A DNA stretch of 25,676 nucleotides from Alphaproteobacteria bacterium (GTDB lineage Bacteria > Pseudomonadota > Alphaproteobacteria > SHVP01): assembly GCA_026421105.1 (NCBI GenBank), contig JAPKDI010000003.1, forward strand, positions 1 through 25,676, written 5' to 3'. The notes beneath the pieces were generated by a model that ran no database searches, was not told where the DNA came from, and worked only from the letters and a program-made list of their open reading frames with translations. This document shows positions 22,952 to 25,676 of the stretch, in pieces. Positions within the stretch are counted from its first letter, which is position 1. Every line of letters begins with the position of its first letter. Made by a program: the position numbers and the translations under genes.

Positions 22952-24153
22952 TACTCAGCGGCCTCCGATCGAAGTGGACTTGCCGGCGATCGACCCATGC
23001 GACGCGCCCATTCGGCGTACCAGGCGCGGAGCATGCCGTCATCTTGACCCTTGCCGTTCTCTTCGCGCGCGATCACTTGATAGGCGGCGGCGCCATGACG
23101 AAATCCGGCATCGCACGCTTCAGCCGCGAAGGCGTCTTCGGGAACATTTCGGCCAAGTGGGCCCCAGTACTGGTTGTGGTGCTTCATCCGGGTACGTCGT
23201 ACCTCGGGCGAATCACCCTTTCGGCCGAGGCCTCGCCATTCAACCAGCATGGTTTTCTCGTCAATCGGTGTGACAACATCTATCCGGATCGCTGTGCCAC
23301 GCGCCAATAGCGCCGCATTCGGCCACAGGTCGACGAAGAAGAAATCGTCAGGCCCCAGTCCCGGCAGGGCCATACTCTCATCTCGGGCTGCCATGCCTTT
23401 GTAATTGTCGTACGACGCTTTAAGCCCGCCACCCATGGTGTGCCCGTTCTTGAATGCCTTGACGACGCGGCTATCCATGCTCGCGGCCGTCATCTGGGTT
23501 TTGCGCAAGAGAACGTGCATCCACTCATGATAAAGGTCGAGGTTGGTCTCCTGCCAAGCCTTCCAATTCGCATGAAGAATGGAGCGGTTGTAATGAAAGA
23601 CCTCAAGTTCCCCTGACCCCAGGGATGCTTCAAAGGGTTCAAGGGCATCGCCGATATAGTCGGTCACCGCAGACGCTTTTTCGTCCAGATTGATGAAGAC
23701 CATCCCGAGATGAGTCTCGGTACGAACCTGAAAGAGGCCGCAGTTCTCTTTTTTTAGGCCCGACGATTGATAGGCCTCTGAGCGGGGAATATCGACGCAG
23801 CTACCTTGATCGTCATAGCTCCACAAATGATAGAAGCACGTGAGGCGCTCGGCATTGCCTGCCGGCTCGTGAATGATTTTGGCGCCACGATGGGAACACA
23901 CGTTCATGAACGTGCGGATCACATGGTCCCGGCCGCGGATCGAGATCAGCGGAGTGCCGACGTAATCGTATGTCCGATAGTCAAAGGGCTGCTCCAGTTC
24001 ACTTTCGTGACACGCGAGGTGCCAGCACCGTTCAAAAACCCGTTTCTTCTCATCGTCAAAAATAGCCGGGTCGGTATAGACCTCGCCACTGACAAAATGC
24101 GTGTCTGGAACTTCTGGCTGCGTGCCCCAACTTTGGGCGTTCCGGGCGGTCAT
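22951..24153 (-). CDS. Rieske oxygenase alpha subunit, paralogue 1
   Basis: This 400-residue alpha subunit is collinear with paralogue 2. The Rieske ligands are C86, H88, C106 and H109. The iron site is D206-x2-H209-x3-H213 in LDLYHEWMH, with D340 in NVPEDAF. Both sites are intact, so it should be catalytically competent. Differences are concentrated in the regions around residues 155-185 and 225-280, which in this family line the substrate pocket. A frame is open 16 codons upstream, but the ATG at 24153 has AAGGAG seven to eight bases ahead and gives an N-terminus matching paralogue 2. It follows the isomerase-like gene by about 70 bases. Confidence 0.94.
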   Translation of the reverse strand: MTARNAQSWGTQPEVPDTHFVSGEVYTDPAIFDDEKKRVFERCWHLACHESELEQPFDYRTYDYVGTPLISIRGRDHVIRTFMNVCSHRGAKIIHEPAGNAERLTCFYHLWSYDDQGSCVDIPRSEAYQSSGLKKENCGLFQVRTETHLGMVFINLDEKASAVTDYIGDALEPFEASLGSGELEVFHYNRSILHANWKAWQETNLDLYHEWMHVLLRKTQMTAASMDSRVVKAFKNGHTMGGGLKASYDNYKGMAARDESMALPGLGPDDFFFVDLWPNAALLARGTAIRIDVVTPIDEKTMLVEWRGLGRKGDSPEVRRTRMKHHNQYWGPLGRNVPEDAFAAEACDAGFRHGAAAYQVIAREENGKGQDDGMLRAWYAEWARRMGRSPASPLRSEAAE

Positions 24154-24224
24154 CGGATTTCTCCTTACGATATTTCGAAAGCGTAGTGCATGCGCATCCA
24201 AGCGGTCTAGCCCAGGCTAATCCG

Positions 24225-24872
24225 CTATTTCCTCCGCGCGCCAAGTTGATCCAATCGCCAGGTCAGAACGTCGAGCCGATCCTGCCCAAAAAAGGCCTCG
24301 CCCCTGACCGCAAACGTGGGTACCCCCCAATGACCGACTTCAGCTAGTCGGCGCTCGTTCTTGGCGATAAGGGCAACATAGTGATCGGGCCGTGCAGCGA
24401 TCTCTTCTTCCATGGTGGTGAGGTCTAGCCCAGCAGAGGCAACGGCGTCCGCAAGGTGCGTTCCTTTATTCCATCCAACGACCAATCCACCCCACATCAT
24501 GGGTGCGACCGCGCCGACAAAGGCCATGCCCTGGCCTTTGTCGCAGGCCAGAGCACCAAGGCGTGATAGCCGATGAATGTAGGGTTGGTTTTCTAGTGGT
24601 CGCGGTCGGTCAGTTTCAAAGACGACAGGATCAGGCTGCGGACGGGCAAACGGGACGCCCAGGAATGCCGCGGTGCGTTTGGCGTCCATCGCGTTGTACA
24701 TGCCGCGCACCTTAGGCAGCGATTCAAAGTAATCGGGATCGCGCACCGCCAGCGGCATGATCACCCGCACCTTTAGATCAATGTCGTATTGCGCCTGGAT
24801 TGACTGGATGCGCTCCAGCGCGAGATAGCAGTAGGGGCTTCGGAATGACCAGAACAGATCGACGGGGGTCAT
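24225..24872 (-). CDS. DsbA-fold oxidoreductase, 2-hydroxychromene-2-carboxylate isomerase-like (kappa-GST type)
   Basis: This 215-residue thioredoxin-fold protein starts TPVDLFWSFRSPYCYLALERI. The S-P-Y-C-Y-L-A block matches the glutathione-binding Ser motif of HCCA isomerases (S-P-Y-S-Y-L). The rest is a helical insertion, then VPTF with the cis-Pro of the thioredoxin fold and FGQDRLDVLTWRL at the C-terminus. HCCA isomerase converts hydroxychromene carboxylate to hydroxybenzylidenepyruvate in naphthalene-type pathways, using glutathione. A C-x-x-C motif is absent, so disulfide exchange is unlikely. The ATG at 24872 fits the family start, although its Shine-Dalgarno is weak; a longer frame from 24950 exists. 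It precedes the Rieske genes and is probably co-transcribed with them. Confidence 0.85.
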   Translation of the reverse strand: MTPVDLFWSFRSPYCYLALERIQSIQAQYDIDLKVRVIMPLAVRDPDYFESLPKVRGMYNAMDAKRTAAFLGVPFARPQPDPVVFETDRPRPLENQPYIHRLSRLGALACDKGQGMAFVGAVAPMMWGGLVVGWNKGTHLADAVASAGLDLTTMEEEIAARPDHYVALIAKNERRLAEVGHWGVPTFAVRGEAFFGQDRLDVLTWRLDQLGARRK

Positions 24873-24961
24873 CGGGACTACTCTCGATAGTTGCGTGTCT
24901 TTTCGAGTGTCTGCTAAGCCGTAATTGTCGTCCACCCAACCCCGTCTCAAAGCGAGTTTCC

Positions 24962-25411
24962 ATGCTGAACAACCTCCTTGTCGCGCAAGCCGCGATCGCA
25001 GGTGCGCTCTTGCCGTTCCAAGCCGTGCTCAACGCTGCCGTGGGCAGAAGCCTGGGCCATCCACTCAGCGCTGCTGTCGTGAATTTCATTATTGGCTTCG
25101 CCGGACTCATCACCCTCGCCACTGTGTTGCGGGTCCCATTTCCGCAGTTTGGAAGCCTGGGCACACTGCCTTGGTACTATTGGATTGGCGGCGGCTTGGC
25201 CGGCGCATTCTTTGTTTTCACCTCGCTGTTCGTCGCACCCCGGATTGGCGTCACGGCGCTCCTAGCTGGAGTGCTCGCAGGCCAATTGCTTGCGTCCGTG
25301 GCCATGGACCATTTCGGACTATTGGGTTTGCAGAGCCAGCCGGTGTCATTGGGCAAGGTCGCAGGCATCGCCCTTCTGGTCGCTGGCGTGATCATGGTGC
25401 GCCGGTTCTAA
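24962..25411 (+). CDS. YdcZ/DUF606-family (DMT-type) membrane protein
   Basis: This 149-residue protein has five hydrophobic segments, typical of the DUF606/YdcZ half-size drug/metabolite transporter-like proteins. It begins LLVAQAAIAGALLPFQAVLNAAVG, with GHPLSAAVVNFIIGFAGL, the WYYWIGGGLAGAFFVFTSLF block and the C-terminal LGKVAGIALLVAGVIMVRR. Such proteins probably form dimers in the inner membrane; their transport substrates are largely unknown. It starts at the ATG at 24962 (the open frame upstream does not look membrane-like) and diverges from the isomerase-like gene over an 89-base gap. A hairpin terminator follows the stop. Confidence 0.9.
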   Translation: MLNNLLVAQAAIAGALLPFQAVLNAAVGRSLGHPLSAAVVNFIIGFAGLITLATVLRVPFPQFGSLGTLPWYYWIGGGLAGAFFVFTSLFVAPRIGVTALLAGVLAGQLLASVAMDHFGLLGLQSQPVSLGKVAGIALLVAGVIMVRRF

Positions 25412-25425
25412 AACTACCACCCAGG

Positions 25426-25459
25426 CAAAAAACAAGGGCGGTCCAATGGACCGCCCTTT
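25426..25459. terminator. Bidirectional intrinsic terminator
   Basis: AGGGCGGTCC at 25435-25444 pairs perfectly with GGACCGCCCT at 25448-25457 around a 3-base loop. Rightward it is followed by TTTG and ends the YdcZ-type transcript. Leftward it is followed by TTGTTTTTT, a better T-tract, and could end the transcript of the H1-like gene. Two further hairpins lie to its right (25461-25477 and 25536-25552), neither with an adjacent T-tract. Confidence 0.82.
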
Positions 25460-25561
25460 GTCGCAGCCTGGCTGCGATGTTCTAGTCTCCGCCACACCGC
25501 CGCCCGAACCTGTCATAAACGACAATGTCGGAGGGCGACGCGCGCAGCGTCGTAGACTTAG

Positions 25562-25676
25562 CTACTTTTTTTTTGCTTTCCGGCGCACTTTCCGTTTCGG
25601 CGCCTTCTTTGCGGCTTTTCTCTTGGCCGCCTTCTTTTTGGCTGCCTTCCGCTTTGGGGCCTTCCGCTTTGCGGTT
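25562..25676 (-). CDS. Histone-H1-like Lys/Ala/Arg-rich protein, C-terminal fragment (cut by window edge)
   Basis: Read leftward from the window edge, 37 codons end in TAG at 25562-25564. They encode only Lys, Arg, Ala, Pro, Thr and Val, in AAKK, KRKA and APKR-type repeats ending VRRKAKKK. This composition is typical of the C-terminal domain of bacterial histone H1-like proteins and of AlgP-like or HU-fusion tails, which bind DNA or other polyanions. The frame was chosen because the two others on this strand give mixed sequence. Whether a folded domain lies further upstream cannot be seen. The stop is about 105 bases from the bidirectional terminator. Confidence 0.72.
   Translation of the reverse strand, partial: TAKRKAPKRKAAKKKAAKRKAAKKAPKRKVRRKAKKK

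Noticed and set aside
24873..24961. Possible leftward promoter (TTGGGT, 17 bases, TAGCAG) ahead of the isomerase-like gene
   Set aside because: Each element matches only about three of six consensus bases, which is not better than chance in this gap.
25461..25552. Two further hairpins (25461-25477 and 25536-25552) as separate terminators or a small RNA
   Set aside because: Neither is followed by a T-tract and no promoter is visible; the bidirectional terminator beside them already accounts for termination.

Overview
The window looks like a chromosomal catabolic region from a moderately GC-rich bacterium, most likely an alphaproteobacterium (inferred from gene families, compact operons with strong Shine-Dalgarno sites and frequent GTG starts; no rRNA, tRNA or other marker gene is present to prove it). 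I see no insertion sequence, integrase, CRISPR array, tRNA or rRNA gene. Coding density is very high, and no gene-free stretch exceeds about 180 bases.

Layout. (1) The left edge has the first codons of a leftward gene that resembles MmgE/PrpD. It diverges from a rightward pair: a family I CoA-transferase-like protein and a VOC-fold protein with a basic tail. (2) A leftward CoA-thioester operon follows (7334 to 1934): MaoC-like hydratase, acyl-CoA dehydrogenase, an internal Rho-independent terminator, two CaiB/BaiF CoA-transferases and an MFS transporter. It diverges from a GntR/HutC-type regulator, and the gap between them holds a perfect 16-bp palindrome. (3) A long leftward gene string runs from 19129 to 8217: DppB- and DppC-like permeases, a fused double-ATPase ABC protein, a GMC oxidoreductase, a histone-H1-like/HapK-like fusion, three SDRs (two of them tandem paralogues), an HSL-type esterase, a PuuE-like polysaccharide deacetylase and a GAF-domain protein. 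(4) A rightward AllA-like ureidoglycolate lyase homologue diverges from that string and converges on a leftward Rieske operon (24872 to 19892): a 2-hydroxychromene-2-carboxylate-isomerase-like protein, two paralogous Rieske alpha subunits, one beta subunit, a [2Fe-2S]/flavin reductase and a Rieske ferredoxin. (5) The right edge has a YdcZ-type membrane protein, a bidirectional terminator, and the Lys/Ala/Arg-rich C-terminus of another histone-H1-like protein.

Working model (inference): an Opp/Dpp-type importer and an MFS carrier handle the substrate. A complete Rieske system oxidises it. GMC and SDR enzymes oxidise alcohols, and the esterase and PuuE/AllA homologues open ester, amide or ureide bonds. 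The resulting acid is activated by CoA-transferases and processed by the dehydrogenase and hydratase. The Rieske alpha subunits have an H-x3-H iron-ligand spacing, as in oxygenases for N-heterocycles (2-oxoquinoline monooxygenase, carbazole dioxygenase). Together with the PuuE/AllA homologues this suggests a nitrogen-containing cyclic substrate, but the sequence does not identify it.
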